From Clostridium sp. CS001 (GTDB taxonomy: Bacteria > Bacillota > Clostridia > Clostridiales > Clostridiaceae): a stretch of DNA of 64,000 nt. The stretch spans positions 62,001-126,000 of the forward strand of contig NZ_JAIZZN010000007.1 of NCBI RefSeq assembly GCF_020443565.1, written 5' to 3'. Positions 7,599-16,079 of the stretch are shown piece after piece. A model generated the notes under the pieces. The model had not been told where the DNA came from. It did not search any database and was given only the letters and a program-made list of their open reading frames with translations. A program made the translations under genes and the position numbers. The first letter of the stretch is position 1. Each line of letters starts with the position of its first letter.

Positions 7599-7987
7599 GT
7601 CTGGCTGATAAAATGAAAAAAGTAAATGAAATGCAATCACAAGGAGTAAAAAAAGGACAAGGTGCAGATTCATTTTTTAAAAGCACTATAGAGGTAGAAA
7701 GTGTTGAAAATAAAAGTAATTCTACGAACATAGATACGGATACAGACACGTACACGGGCACGTCAACAAGCACGGATATGATTACGAGTACCGATTCTGT
7801 GCTAGATTCTCTGCTAGGCAGTAATGAGCAGTTTGTACGATGTGTGGCTTATTTAAGAAAAGATCAATCTGATTTTGTAAAGGACCTTTCAAAACAATTG
7901 ACTAAGAAAAACAAAGGTAAAAGAATAAAAGAATCAGAAATATTTAGAATGGCTATGGACATGCTTATGGATGCTGTAAAAAAATAA
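7580..7987 (+). CDS. ParB-like partner protein with low-complexity linker
   Basis: This 135-residue protein starts inside the end of parA, with RBS AAGGAGG. The N-terminal ~45 residues (SLADKMKKVNEMQSQ) could be the ParA-stimulating tail. A Thr/Asp/Ser-rich linker follows (about 53-73, TDTDTYTGTSTSTD). The C-terminal 50 residues (CVAYLRKDQSDFVKDL then ESEIFRMAMDMLMDAV) resemble a ribbon-helix-helix fold. It lacks the classic ParB CTPase motifs, so it is better called a plasmid-type adaptor/centromere-binding protein. The linker codons include the CACGGGCACGT repeat and are far more GC-rich than the rest of the gene, suggesting that a repeat insertion created or expanded the linker. Confidence 0.7.
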   Translation: MASNKVSLADKMKKVNEMQSQGVKKGQGADSFFKSTIEVESVENKSNSTNIDTDTDTYTGTSTSTDMITSTDSVLDSLLGSNEQFVRCVAYLRKDQSDFVKDLSKQLTKKNKGKRIKESEIFRMAMDMLMDAVKK

Positions 7988-8016
7988 GCTAAGAAGAGCA
8001 ATTGCTTACAATGTTT

Positions 8017-8060
8017 TGTGTCCATTCACGGGCACGTACACGTTACCGCGAATGGACACA
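8017..8060. terminator. Hairpin carrying a CACGGGCACGT repeat, after the partition operon
   Basis: TGTGTCCATTC (8017-8027) pairs perfectly with GAATGGACACA (8050-8060). The loop holds CACGGGCACGT, ACACG and GTTACCG, as in the copy at 824-871. There is no T-run, so termination is possible but the feature may instead be a protein-binding or mobile repeat. The remaining DNA to 8280 shows no gene. Confidence 0.5.
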
Positions 8061-8280
8061 AATACGTTATTGGGACTGCAATGCAATATATAACTCAGTT
8101 ACATGGAGCCTCACCGACATTTCTCTGAATCGCACCAATAGGATACATAATCACTTTTGTATTTTTCAAGATTATCAAGATTAATAAGAATTGAAAATTT
8201 ATATTTAAGTTGAATATGTTCATCATAGTCCATGGCGGCGTTATTCTAATTACTCACACTACATTTTACCTTGAACAATT

Positions 8281-8320
8281 AAAAAATAGAGAATCAGGAT
8301 TAACTGATTCTCTATTTTTT
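8281..8320. terminator. 17-bp perfect bidirectional terminator
   Basis: AAAAAATAGAGAATCAG (8281-8297) pairs perfectly with 8304-8320 around a 6-nt loop, with an A-run before and a T-run after. It can stop transcripts in both directions and separates the partition operon from the coiled-coil gene. From 8321 to 8546 I see only A+T-rich promoter-like DNA. Confidence 0.75.
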
Positions 8321-8546
8321 AATTTAATTTTGTTGCTGTATTTGCATTCCGCTTATAACTCTCTCTGTCTTGCTCTTGTATTGAGGTATTTTTTCATTGG
8401 AAAATACCCAAGGATTATATAGAAATACATGCAAATGATCATTGACTATTTATAAATTTAATATTACAATTAAAACATAGTAATTACAACATGTTTACAT
8501 ATATTAGACTGTATTACAAATACAAAATATATTATGAGGTGATAAC

Positions 8547-9485
8547 ATGGAAGAGATAAAAGAAAATAAAAGTATAGTTACAAGTTACAGATTAAGCCAA
8601 GATACAAAAGATAAACTGCAACAACAGTTGAAGGATCTTGGCATGACACAGGAACAGTATTTCAATAAAGCAGTAAGTGCCATGGAACTGGAGAATGTGA
8701 AACAAAATAGTTTTTTAATTAAAGATACAACAGTTATACAAAGTAACTTAGATGCAATACTGAATGCATTTATAAGTATTGCAGATAGCAGCAATAATTT
8801 AATAAGCAATAAGGATGCAGAGATTGAAGTAGCAAAGATAAAATATAAAGATATGTTATTAGATAAAGAAATTTGTATTACAGAGCAAAAGAAAGAATTA
8901 CAAGAGGTTTACGCTAATTTAAATGTATTACAAAATCAAAATGATAATAATACAAATGAATTATTAAATATTGGCATCGAATATAATAAAAAGCTTTCGC
9001 AGATGGAAAGTAATTTAGCAGATAAATCAAGTTTAATTACAGAATATAAGCAAAAAAATGATGACTTAATGAGCATTGTAAGTGAATATAAGCAATATAA
9101 AGAAGAGGTAGATCAGTATAAGAAGTTACTTGCACAGGCGCAAGCAAGAGATATTGATAATGGTAATATCATTAAAGATAAGGATAATATTATTAAGGAA
9201 AAAGATTATAATATTAATTCGTTAAATAAGAACATAGTGGACCTAAAGCAAGAAAGCCAAAGGGAACTGGAACAATTGAAAAAAGAAAGTGAATTAAACA
9301 CTAAGCTAGCAATAGCAGATATAAAAGAAGATTTAAATAATAGGTTTAACCAAGAGCAAGCAAAACATAATAAGGATATAGAAGAATATCAATCAAAATA
9401 TAAAATGCTACTAGAAGAACTTGAAAAGGAAAGAAGTATTCCAAAGGCTAAAAATGTTACTGGCCCTATTGAAGATAATAAATAA
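8547..9485 (+). CDS. RHH/KfrA-like coiled-coil protein of a mobile element
   Basis: This 312-residue protein has an N-terminal ~45-residue segment (IVTSYRLSQDTKDKLQQQLKDL then MTQEQYFNKAV) resembling a ribbon-helix-helix DNA-binding motif. A long, almost unbroken coiled coil follows (about 80-300), rich in Lys, Glu, Gln and Asn. The charged tail ends IPKAKNVTGPIEDNK. The RBS ATGAGGTGATAAC precedes the ATG. DNA-binding plus extended coiled coil is the KfrA-type plan seen on plasmids, where such proteins assist partition. Its position just after parA/ParB-like genes fits this, although it has its own upstream terminator and so probably its own promoter. The exact family is uncertain. Confidence 0.65.
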   Translation: MEEIKENKSIVTSYRLSQDTKDKLQQQLKDLGMTQEQYFNKAVSAMELENVKQNSFLIKDTTVIQSNLDAILNAFISIADSSNNLISNKDAEIEVAKIKYKDMLLDKEICITEQKKELQEVYANLNVLQNQNDNNTNELLNIGIEYNKKLSQMESNLADKSSLITEYKQKNDDLMSIVSEYKQYKEEVDQYKKLLAQAQARDIDNGNIIKDKDNIIKEKDYNINSLNKNIVDLKQESQRELEQLKKESELNTKLAIADIKEDLNNRFNQEQAKHNKDIEEYQSKYKMLLEELEKERSIPKAKNVTGPIEDNK

Positions 9486-9951
9486 ATTCAGGCTGGTTCT
9501 TCATAGAGAGAATACACAAAATTATTTACATGCCCAAAATAGTTTGGTATCATGAATCATTCCGATAAGATTATGGGTGTAACCTGCTCCTTTTTTCTTC
9601 TTTAGGGTTATCTATAGGTGTTTTACTATGTTGTATATGGACTTAGAACGAAAATGGAAAATTAGTCTCAGTGGACGTATAACTACCTTTATAGTTCGAT
9701 TTGAGTACTGGTCTAGGTATAACTATGCTAATAGTATTGATAACTTTACCTGAAATATTTATTAGCTACTATAAAATATTTGAAAAAGTACTAAATTAAC
9801 GGTGATATATTTAATACTTTCTATGAATACATCGTTAATTTGGAATATATGTATTCAAGTATAAAACCCGCGTTTAGAGGTTACTACCCCAAGATAGAAT
9901 ATTTGAAAATGAAGATAGTGAAATACTATACAAAAGAGAGAAGGCGAAAAA
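9486..9951. other. Intergenic stretch without a recognisable gene
   Basis: No ORF with an RBS was found. An imperfect inverted repeat (AAATTAACG near 9794 with CGTTAATTT near 9833) brackets about 30 bp. The remainder looks like decayed sequence leading to the broken WG-repeat gene. Confidence 0.3.
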
Positions 9952-10524
9952 ATGGATAACATAAATAATAACGATTGATATTACTTTTCTGATAATGAAA
10001 CATATGAGCCTAGAAAAGCTGAGACTTAAAGATTGGGATTAAAAGAGAATATTTATACTTATCGAGATTCATATGATATGTACAAACTTTATGAGGGAGA
10101 GTACATGAACTTTTCTGGAAAACTAGATTATGGAGTTTTTAAAGAAGAGAAGGCATTTACATTTTATAAATATGGTTTCGTAGATACGGAGGGAACAGTA
10201 ATATCAGAAAATATATTTGATAACATTAAGGAATTTAAGGAAGGTTTTGCAGCTGTTGCTAAGAAGATTAAAGTAAATGATAAATACATATACAAATGGG
10301 GATTTATAAGTAAAGAAGGTACTAAGATTGTAGCCCATATATTCGATGAAGTCCATGACTTTGAAAATAGTTTTGCTAAAGTAAGGATTAAAGAACAGTG
10401 CTCGCAAAACGCAGGAAATATACATCAAGACAGTTATTACCAAAAGTATGTTTTATCAAAACATTCTGACTTAGAATTAATGCTAAATAGTTCTAACTCG
10501 AAAAAGTATATAACATCAGTGTAA
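9952..10524 (+). pseudogene. WG-repeat protein, interrupted by two stop codons
   Basis: The reading frame runs from ATG 9952 through in-frame TGA 9976-9978 and TAA 10027-10029 to the stop at 10522-10524. The part before the stops reads MDNINNND then YYFSDNETYEPRKAET. The intact remainder contains two WG-type beta repeats (YGFVDTEGTVISENIFDNIK and WGFISKEGTKIVAHIFDE), each about 30-40 residues apart with the usual F-D-x-x-x-F-x-x-G/N-A spacing. WG-repeat proteins normally carry many such units, so this copy is both truncated and mutated. It lies against a Tn3 remnant, in keeping with decay of the whole segment. A restart at TTG 10033 could still yield 163 residues but has no good RBS. Confidence 0.7.
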
Positions 10525-10589
10525 AGCATTGATATATCTAGGGTTTAATCACTAAAGGATAAAACCCTTATTTTTTTGCTCAAAACCAG

Positions 10590-11281
10590 TTGCCGTACTC
10601 CTATTTGGATTAAGCCATTTACTAGGCTTTCGCTTTGCACCTAGAATTAGGGATATATCAGAGATTAAACTATATTGTACTGGAAAGGCTAATGTGTATC
10701 CTAAAATTAAGAGCATTTTGAATGGTTGAATAAATACTAAAATAATTGAGGAAAACTTTGACGACGTGTTAGGAATAACGCACTCTATAAGAGAATGAAA
10801 TGTAACAGGCTCCCCCATAATGGGAAAAATAGGTTCTTATTCAAGGCAAAATGCTTTAGCTACTTCATTACGAGAAATGGGAGGAATTGAAAAAACTATT
10901 TTCATATTAGGCTATATAAATAATAAATCACATAGAAGGTGTATCCAGAGAGGCCTTAATAAAGGAGAAGCTATGAATGCATTTGCTAGAGCTATATTCT
11001 TTGGTAAACGTGGAGAATTTAGAGAAAGAGAGTTACAGGATTAACTTCAAAGATCAAGTGCTTTGAATATTTTAATTAATGCGATAAGCATTTGGAATAC
11101 AACTTATTTCCAAAAGGCTATAGATCATTCAAAACAGAATTACACCTTTGATGAAAGTTTACTTAAACATATATCCCCATTAGGATGGGTACATATCAAT
11201 TTACTTGGTGAATATAATTTTGATGTTAAAAATGTTCTTGAATCGGATGAATTGAGACCGTTGAATATTAATAATCCATAG
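10590..11281 (+). pseudogene. Tn3-family transposase remnant (C-terminal DDE region) with in-frame stops
   Basis: One frame gives GLSHLLGFRFAPRIRDI, then LYCTGKANVYPKI, IEENFDDVLGITHSI, GKIGSYSRQNALATSLREMG, IEKTIFILGYI, RRCIQRGLNKGEAMNAFARA, LNILINAISIWNTTYF and HISPLGWVHINLLGEY. These are the conserved blocks of the Tn3 transposase C-terminus in the right order. Stops interrupt the frame near 10727, 10793 and 11042-11044, and the N-terminal two thirds is missing, so it is inactive. Transposition would have used this domain to join the 38-bp ends; one such end survives at 11328-11365. The antisense reading at 10552-10818 is only a shadow of this remnant. Confidence 0.85.
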
Positions 11282-11294
11282 AATGGCTTAGAGT

Positions 11295-11318
11295 GGATAA
11301 AAAGTCAACTTTTTATCC
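11295..11318. terminator. Hairpin after the transposase remnant
   Basis: GGATAAAAAG (11295-11304) pairs perfectly with CTTTTTATCC (11309-11318) around TCAA. It stands 14 bp after the transposase stop, where the original terminator would be. Confidence 0.5.
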
Positions 11319-11327
11319 ATTTAATTC

Positions 11328-11365
11328 TTTAACGTAGGTTTCTTCGGAAATGTTGGCGCTACCCC
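11328..11365. repeat. Tn3-type 38-bp terminal inverted repeat (single surviving end)
   Basis: The sequence starts TTTAACGTAGGTTT and ends GGCGCTACCCC. It has the length and the end signature (TTAACGT near the gene, CCCC at the outer tip) of Tn3-family ends. Its place just beyond the transposase stop is correct. I found no matching GGGG-beginning partner to the left in the window, so the other end has been lost or lies elsewhere. Confidence 0.6.
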
Positions 11366-11860
11366 TATTACTACACAACCCCCGATTTCAAAACTATATT
11401 TTTCATAAAAATACTTATTATGGGGTCTAGCCAGCAGGATCACTAATTATTCTGAGAAGTTATTGACAATATTTCTACAAAATATAACAATTTATTACGT
11501 GAAGTATTTTTTAGAAAGCCTTACACTTAAATAAGTTAATCAATTGCAAGAAAATTATGATATTTATATTTGTCGAAGTATGAAACTAAGTAACGCATTT
11601 ACATATTTGATATCATATGTTAGTATAAAGACATGCAACAATTATATATAAAATTAGTTGCGTAATTATAACATTTGAAGTTACTAGTCTAATAATAAAA
11701 CTTTTCATATAAAAGTTACATCTTTTGATGAAATAATATTGACTAATGCCATATATTATTAGTGAAAATCACAGAACTTTTTATGGAAAATTAATTGTAA
11801 TCATTATTCAATTAAAATAATTTCAAATTAAACTGATAAAAATAGGGGGTTAGTCAAATT
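11366..11860. other. Upstream region of the peptide-modification cluster
   Basis: This is A+T-rich DNA with no ORF. A small hairpin (AACTTTT/AAAAGTT) lies near 11700. The promoter of the decarboxylase gene should lie here, but several weak boxes compete, so I do not choose one. Confidence 0.3.
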
Positions 11861-13027
11861 ATGAATATGGAAGAAACACATTATTCGGATTTGGAATTTC
11901 TTAAAAGTAAAGATAGTGTATTATATGTTAATAATATTTACTATAGAGATGTTATTAAGGACTCAACTGAAGCAGTTCTCTTAATGAATCGTAGTAGAAT
12001 TAGCAGTAATTGCAATTATTTAAAAAACATTCTTCATAAAGTTACAGATAATAATTCTTTAATTTGTTATGCACTTAAAGTTGCTCCTAGTACTGAAGTG
12101 TTAAAGAGTATTAAAGAATGTGGTGTAGGTGTAGAGGTCTATTGTGAAAAAGAATTAGATATGGCGATTGAACAGAGCATACAGCCAATTGTAGTTGATG
12201 GAATGTATAAGCCAAAGGAATTTTTATTCAAATCAGTTGAAAATGAAGTTTTCTTGATTAATGCTGATAGTATTAGAGAAATATATTTAATCAATGAAAT
12301 TGCTCAAAAGCTTAACAAAAATCAAAATATTGGAATTAGAGTAAAATACTCAAAAGAATCAAAGATGGGCATTAATATTGAATCATTATTGAAAGAAATT
12401 GATTCGATAAAGAAATTGAAGAATGTAAATTTAATTGGAGTTCATACGCATCCCGGTTCAAATGTAACAGACAAGAACAGATTAAATGCTCATTATAAGA
12501 AATTAAAAGAAGCATATATCGTATTAAAAGAAAAAGGATTTAATATTAAGATTGTTGATTTTGGTGGTGGCTTGGCTGAAAAAATAATAGCAAAAGATAA
12601 TTTAGAAGAAACTTTGACAAATCTTTTTAAAATGTTTGATAGTGATCCTAATATAACCTTTATATTAGAACCAGGTAGATTTTTAGTAAGTGATGCTGGA
12701 ATATTATTTGCCAAAGTACATGATGTTAGGGATTCTGAAAACACAATAATATTAAACATTGCAGTCGCACCATATTTTTTAAATACATACAGTAATTTTA
12801 TTTACTTATTACCTGATAATATGGAATTTATAGAAAAGCGAAACTGGAAGATATGTGGGATTTGGCCTACTGATATGGATTATATTAAAGAAGAAAACTT
12901 AAAGAATGGTCTTCCAAATCAAATTAAAATCGGAGACTACTTTTGTTTTTTAAATGCTGGGGCATATAACATAGATAGGTTAGGAGAATATACATTATCT
13001 GAAGAAATCGATGTATTATATATCTAA
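11861..13027 (+). CDS. PLP-dependent fold-III decarboxylase (Orn/DAP/Arg type) of a peptide-modification cluster
   Basis: This 388-residue protein has the alanine-racemase-like barrel and C-terminal beta domain of group IV decarboxylases. Visible motifs are YALKV with the PLP lysine (Lys73), HTHPGSN (196-201), the phosphate-binding DFGGGL (233-238), LEPGRFLV (269-276) and FLNAGAYN near the C-terminus. In LysA and related enzymes a Cys-containing motif (C-E/T-S/P-x-D) gives the catalytic acid. Here the matching stretch reads CGIWPTDMDY, so that Cys appears to be replaced. It lies 137 bp upstream of a 26-residue peptide gene and two radical SAM genes on the same strand. It may decarboxylate a peptide-derived or carrier-bound amino acid rather than free lysine-pathway substrates; that is inference. 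RBS GGGGG precedes the ATG at 11 nt. Confidence 0.82.
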   Translation: MNMEETHYSDLEFLKSKDSVLYVNNIYYRDVIKDSTEAVLLMNRSRISSNCNYLKNILHKVTDNNSLICYALKVAPSTEVLKSIKECGVGVEVYCEKELDMAIEQSIQPIVVDGMYKPKEFLFKSVENEVFLINADSIREIYLINEIAQKLNKNQNIGIRVKYSKESKMGINIESLLKEIDSIKKLKNVNLIGVHTHPGSNVTDKNRLNAHYKKLKEAYIVLKEKGFNIKIVDFGGGLAEKIIAKDNLEETLTNLFKMFDSDPNITFILEPGRFLVSDAGILFAKVHDVRDSENTIILNIAVAPYFLNTYSNFIYLLPDNMEFIEKRNWKICGIWPTDMDYIKEENLKNGLPNQIKIGDYFCFLNAGAYNIDRLGEYTLSEEIDVLYI

Positions 13028-13164
13028 CTCTTAGCTACTTAAATTTAGAATTTGTATGTGTTAAATCCTTAAATTATATTTATCTATATTTTTAGAACAA
13101 TAATATTAATTTAAGCATTTTTAAATAAAGATAAAACGCATAAATATTTCATGGGGGTGAAAAT

Positions 13165-13245
13165 ATGAAATTTTTAGTTGTTAATGAATTACCAACTGAT
13201 TGTGCAATTCAAGATGAAGTTGTTTTTGGACCAGTAGCAAACTAA
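13165..13245 (+). CDS. 26-residue peptide, likely precursor for the adjacent radical SAM enzymes
   Basis: This is a complete small ORF with a strong RBS (GGGGGTGA, 4 nt before the ATG). The peptide begins MKFLVVNELP, has a single Cys at position 13 (TDCAIQD), and ends EVVFGPVAN. It has no signal peptide or transmembrane segment. It stands between the decarboxylase and the radical SAM/SPASM gene and is followed by a 19-bp hairpin, the usual placing of a RiPP precursor that must be made in excess over its enzymes. Possible core residues are Cys13, Phe21, Pro23 and the C-terminal Asn. It resembles PqqA and MftA in size but shows neither the PqqA Glu/Tyr motif nor the MftA Val-Tyr end. I know no family for it. 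Confidence 0.7.
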   Translation: MKFLVVNELPTDCAIQDEVVFGPVAN

Positions 13246-13297
13246 TACAAATTCAATTCTAATTTAGCTGTTTATAATATTAGACTAAATACAGAAC

Positions 13298-13343
13298 AAT
13301 ATATAAAGCAAGATTAGATATAATTAATCTTGCTTTATATATT
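13298..13343 (+). terminator. 19-bp attenuator-like hairpin after the peptide gene
   Basis: The arm at 13298-13316 (core ATATAAAGCAAGATTA) pairs perfectly with 13325-13343 around an 8-nt loop. There is only a weak U-tract, so some read-through into the radical SAM genes is expected. This gives high peptide and low enzyme dosage, as in many RiPP operons. Confidence 0.65.
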
Positions 13344-13589
13344 GGGATTAAATAGATTTTCATTAAAGTTAACAGTTTAATATTGCTTACATGATAATAA
13401 TAAAAACAATAAATTGATTTTTGAAATATAGTTCTAGTAAGTAAAGCAACTATAATGGGATCAAATGGAATATAGTACGCGTTTTTTGCCCTATATTGAA
13501 TACGGTAGTATATTGAAATGTAAAGTGAAAATAATGTGGTTTAAGGGTTTAAGGAATATTAACACTAGATATAATGAGAGGTGACATTA

Positions 13590-14852
13590 ATGTATGTAAG
13601 AAAAAAAGAAAAAGTTTGTATTGTTGATGGAAAAGAAGCTATAGCAATATATGATTTTAATACTAGGAGACTTTATAGAGTAGGCTCTGAAGTAAAGCAT
13701 TTCTTTAAACAATTAGAATCTGGAAATAGTTTAAATATAGAATTACTAGATGAAAAGACTTTTAATATTGTTAAGGATTGTTTGGATATTGGACTATTAG
13801 AAACTAGTGAAGAAAACTTTCTTACTAGTGATTCATTTAATGATAATATTAATAATTTTATAGATAACGATATAGACGTTGTTTTTTGTTGGCTTGAGAT
13901 TACATCTTACTGCAATCAAAAATGTATACATTGTTTTATGGGAAATGAATTAAATAAAAATAAATTAGATATTAATTCTATAAGGATTATTGCTAAAGAT
14001 TTATCCGAAATGGGAGTAAAAAAAGTAGCATTGACAGGCGGAGAGCCGACTTTGCATCCTAATTTTCTTGAAATATTGGACATACTAAATGAATTTAATT
14101 TTAAAATTATTATTCTTACTAATGGGTTGAATATTAGTGATGAAATGATAACGAAATTTAGGCAATATAATGTTATTACAAGGATTCCTCTTTTAGGATT
14201 AGAGAAAACCCATGATAGAATAACAGGAGTGTCAGGAGCGTATAAGAAATGCTTTAATAATATAAATAAATTAAAAAATAATAGTATTAATTTAACGATT
14301 ACAACTACAGTTATGGAATTAAACAAAAATGAAATTGAACAAATTCAGGATATAGCTGATAACCTAGATTTAGATTTTGAAAAAGGTCCAATCTTTCCAA
14401 TTGGAGAGGCTAAGAAGAATTGGGAACTTTTAGTTACAAAAGATTATCAAGATATACTTAGTAATTGTCATGATTTCGATTTTAATCCAGGCAGAAGCAT
14501 ATACTCCGACGAACATTATGTTAATGTCCCTTCAAAAATAAAAAAGTATGTAGATTGTGGCACAAGAAATATTGCTATAACTTCATCAGGTTATTATGTG
14601 CCGTGCCTATTATTAAGAGATTCTATTTTTAGTATGGGGTCTACTTACAATAAGTCGATAATGCATCTTGTTAGTGAGAAAAATGATAATTTTAGAAACT
14701 TACAGGACAAGATGTCCACTAATAATATTACTCCTTGCAATAACTGTGAAACTAGACATATATGTAAAGGCGGGGGATGTAAGGCAGTAAGCTATTTGTT
14801 TAATAATAACATTGAAGAAAAAAACCCTCATTATCTTAAATGCTACTATTAA
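13590..14852 (+). CDS. PqqD-like/radical SAM/SPASM peptide maturase
   Basis: This 420-residue enzyme has three parts. Residues about 1-75 (VCIVDGKEAIAIYDFNTRRLY then DIGLLE) look like a PqqD-type peptide-recognition domain. The radical SAM core has CNQKCIHC (Cys108, Cys112, Cys115) and GGEP (150-153). The C-terminal SPASM region has Cys323, Cys339 and the cluster CNNCETRHICKGGGC (383-397), plus Cys418. Such enzymes bind auxiliary Fe-S clusters and install thioether, C-C or similar cross-links on a leader-guided peptide. I start at ATG 13590 because AGAGGTG lies 6 nt upstream; an in-frame GTG at 13581 is inside that RBS. The likely substrate is the 26-residue peptide upstream. The reaction is not predictable from sequence. 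Confidence 0.88.
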   Translation: MYVRKKEKVCIVDGKEAIAIYDFNTRRLYRVGSEVKHFFKQLESGNSLNIELLDEKTFNIVKDCLDIGLLETSEENFLTSDSFNDNINNFIDNDIDVVFCWLEITSYCNQKCIHCFMGNELNKNKLDINSIRIIAKDLSEMGVKKVALTGGEPTLHPNFLEILDILNEFNFKIIILTNGLNISDEMITKFRQYNVITRIPLLGLEKTHDRITGVSGAYKKCFNNINKLKNNSINLTITTTVMELNKNEIEQIQDIADNLDLDFEKGPIFPIGEAKKNWELLVTKDYQDILSNCHDFDFNPGRSIYSDEHYVNVPSKIKKYVDCGTRNIAITSSGYYVPCLLLRDSIFSMGSTYNKSIMHLVSEKNDNFRNLQDKMSTNNITPCNNCETRHICKGGGCKAVSYLFNNNIEEKNPHYLKCYY

Positions 14853-14958
14853 ACTAAAGAAAACTATATTTTAATTATAAGGAAGATTTGAATAGATAAT
14901 TATTTCAAAATTGAAATTTATAAATATTAACAATTTATATTTACGGAGGTATTTACTA

Positions 14959-15900
14959 TTGAGTTTTAATGTTGTTGAGTTTAAAATAACATATTCATGT
15001 AACTTCAAATGTATGTTTTGTATTGTGGGTGATAGAAGAAATGATAGAAGAAGACTAGTTCCTATAGAAATGATTGAATATTTAGATGAAATTATGCTCG
15101 AAAATCAGATTAATACTATTCATATATCAGGGGGAGAACCGACTTTATATAAGGAGCTGTTTGAGCTATTAAAAGAAATTAAAAAAAGACCTATAAAAAA
15201 CATTATACTACATACAAATGCTGTTATGTTGGCAGATATAGAATATGCCAAAGATATTCTTTCAATAGTAACTCATGTGTTTATTTCATTACATACATTG
15301 AATGAATACACGCATAAATCAATCTCTGGAGTTGATAATATGCTTAAATTGCAGCTGAAGGGAATTGAAAATTGCGTTTCACTTGGCAGTTTTACTTTGA
15401 TTAATACTGTGATTACGAAAGATAATCTTAATGAACTTATCGATATTTCATGTTATCTTTCTAATATATGTGTGAGTGGATGGATGATAACTTTTCCTTT
15501 TTTAGCTGGTTGGGTTGAAAATAATAAAGATAAAATCATTGTAAATTCATTAAGTGAATTAAAAGTTCAGCTATATCCAGCTATTGAAAAGTCGATAAAT
15601 AATAAAATGAATGTTGTTACTAATGGGTTGCCATTATGTTACCTTGATAACCATATCTCTAATTTAATTGATTCGTATAGATCAATTATTAAAATGGGAT
15701 TTGATTGGGATAACAGGAAACTGATTGATTCAGTTTCTGTTAAGGGAAAAGAAGAGAATATGCTAGAAGATTTTTCTAATATTTATAAATCTAAAAAATG
15801 CAAGAGGTGCATATTAAATTATGATTGTCCTGGATTTTCAAAAGAACTAATTGATACTGGAAATTGGCCTCAGCTTCAAATTGTTAAGACTTTAATATAA
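14959..15900 (+). CDS. Second radical SAM enzyme of the peptide cluster
   Basis: This 313-residue enzyme carries CNFKCMFC (Cys14, Cys18, Cys21), ISGGEPTLY and a C-terminal Cys cluster CKRCILNYDC (Cys281, Cys284, Cys290), suggesting one auxiliary Fe-S cluster of the twitch/SPASM kind. It has no N-terminal PqqD-like domain, so it may rely on that of the first enzyme. The TTG at 14959 has CGGAGG at 9 nt; a reading from 14911 would need a TTG without RBS. It follows the first radical SAM gene by 106 bp on the same strand. Two radical SAM enzymes and a decarboxylase for one short peptide suggest successive modifications and possibly trimming to a small molecule. Confidence 0.82.
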   Translation: MSFNVVEFKITYSCNFKCMFCIVGDRRNDRRRLVPIEMIEYLDEIMLENQINTIHISGGEPTLYKELFELLKEIKKRPIKNIILHTNAVMLADIEYAKDILSIVTHVFISLHTLNEYTHKSISGVDNMLKLQLKGIENCVSLGSFTLINTVITKDNLNELIDISCYLSNICVSGWMITFPFLAGWVENNKDKIIVNSLSELKVQLYPAIEKSINNKMNVVTNGLPLCYLDNHISNLIDSYRSIIKMGFDWDNRKLIDSVSVKGKEENMLEDFSNIYKSKKCKRCILNYDCPGFSKELIDTGNWPQLQIVKTLI

Positions 15901-16079
15901 AAATTTATATGTACAATTAATAATGTTTAATTGTAATCTAATTAAAGGTTAATATTTTATAAATTTATTTTCTTTTTATGAACTTCAATAATATATGGCA
16001 AGTACATTATTATTTCAAAATTAATGATATTTTTCGCAAAGTATACCATAATGGCACTATGGTTATAAACATAATAAAT

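Noticed and set aside
8002-8422. Two + strand ORFs of 60 and 70 codons after the ParB-like gene
   Set aside because: They run through a perfect hairpin and a 17-bp terminator, have no RBS and no plausible protein sequence.
10552-10818. Minus-strand ORF of 88 residues
   Set aside because: It is the antisense of the Tn3 transposase remnant, whose conserved blocks lie on the + strand.
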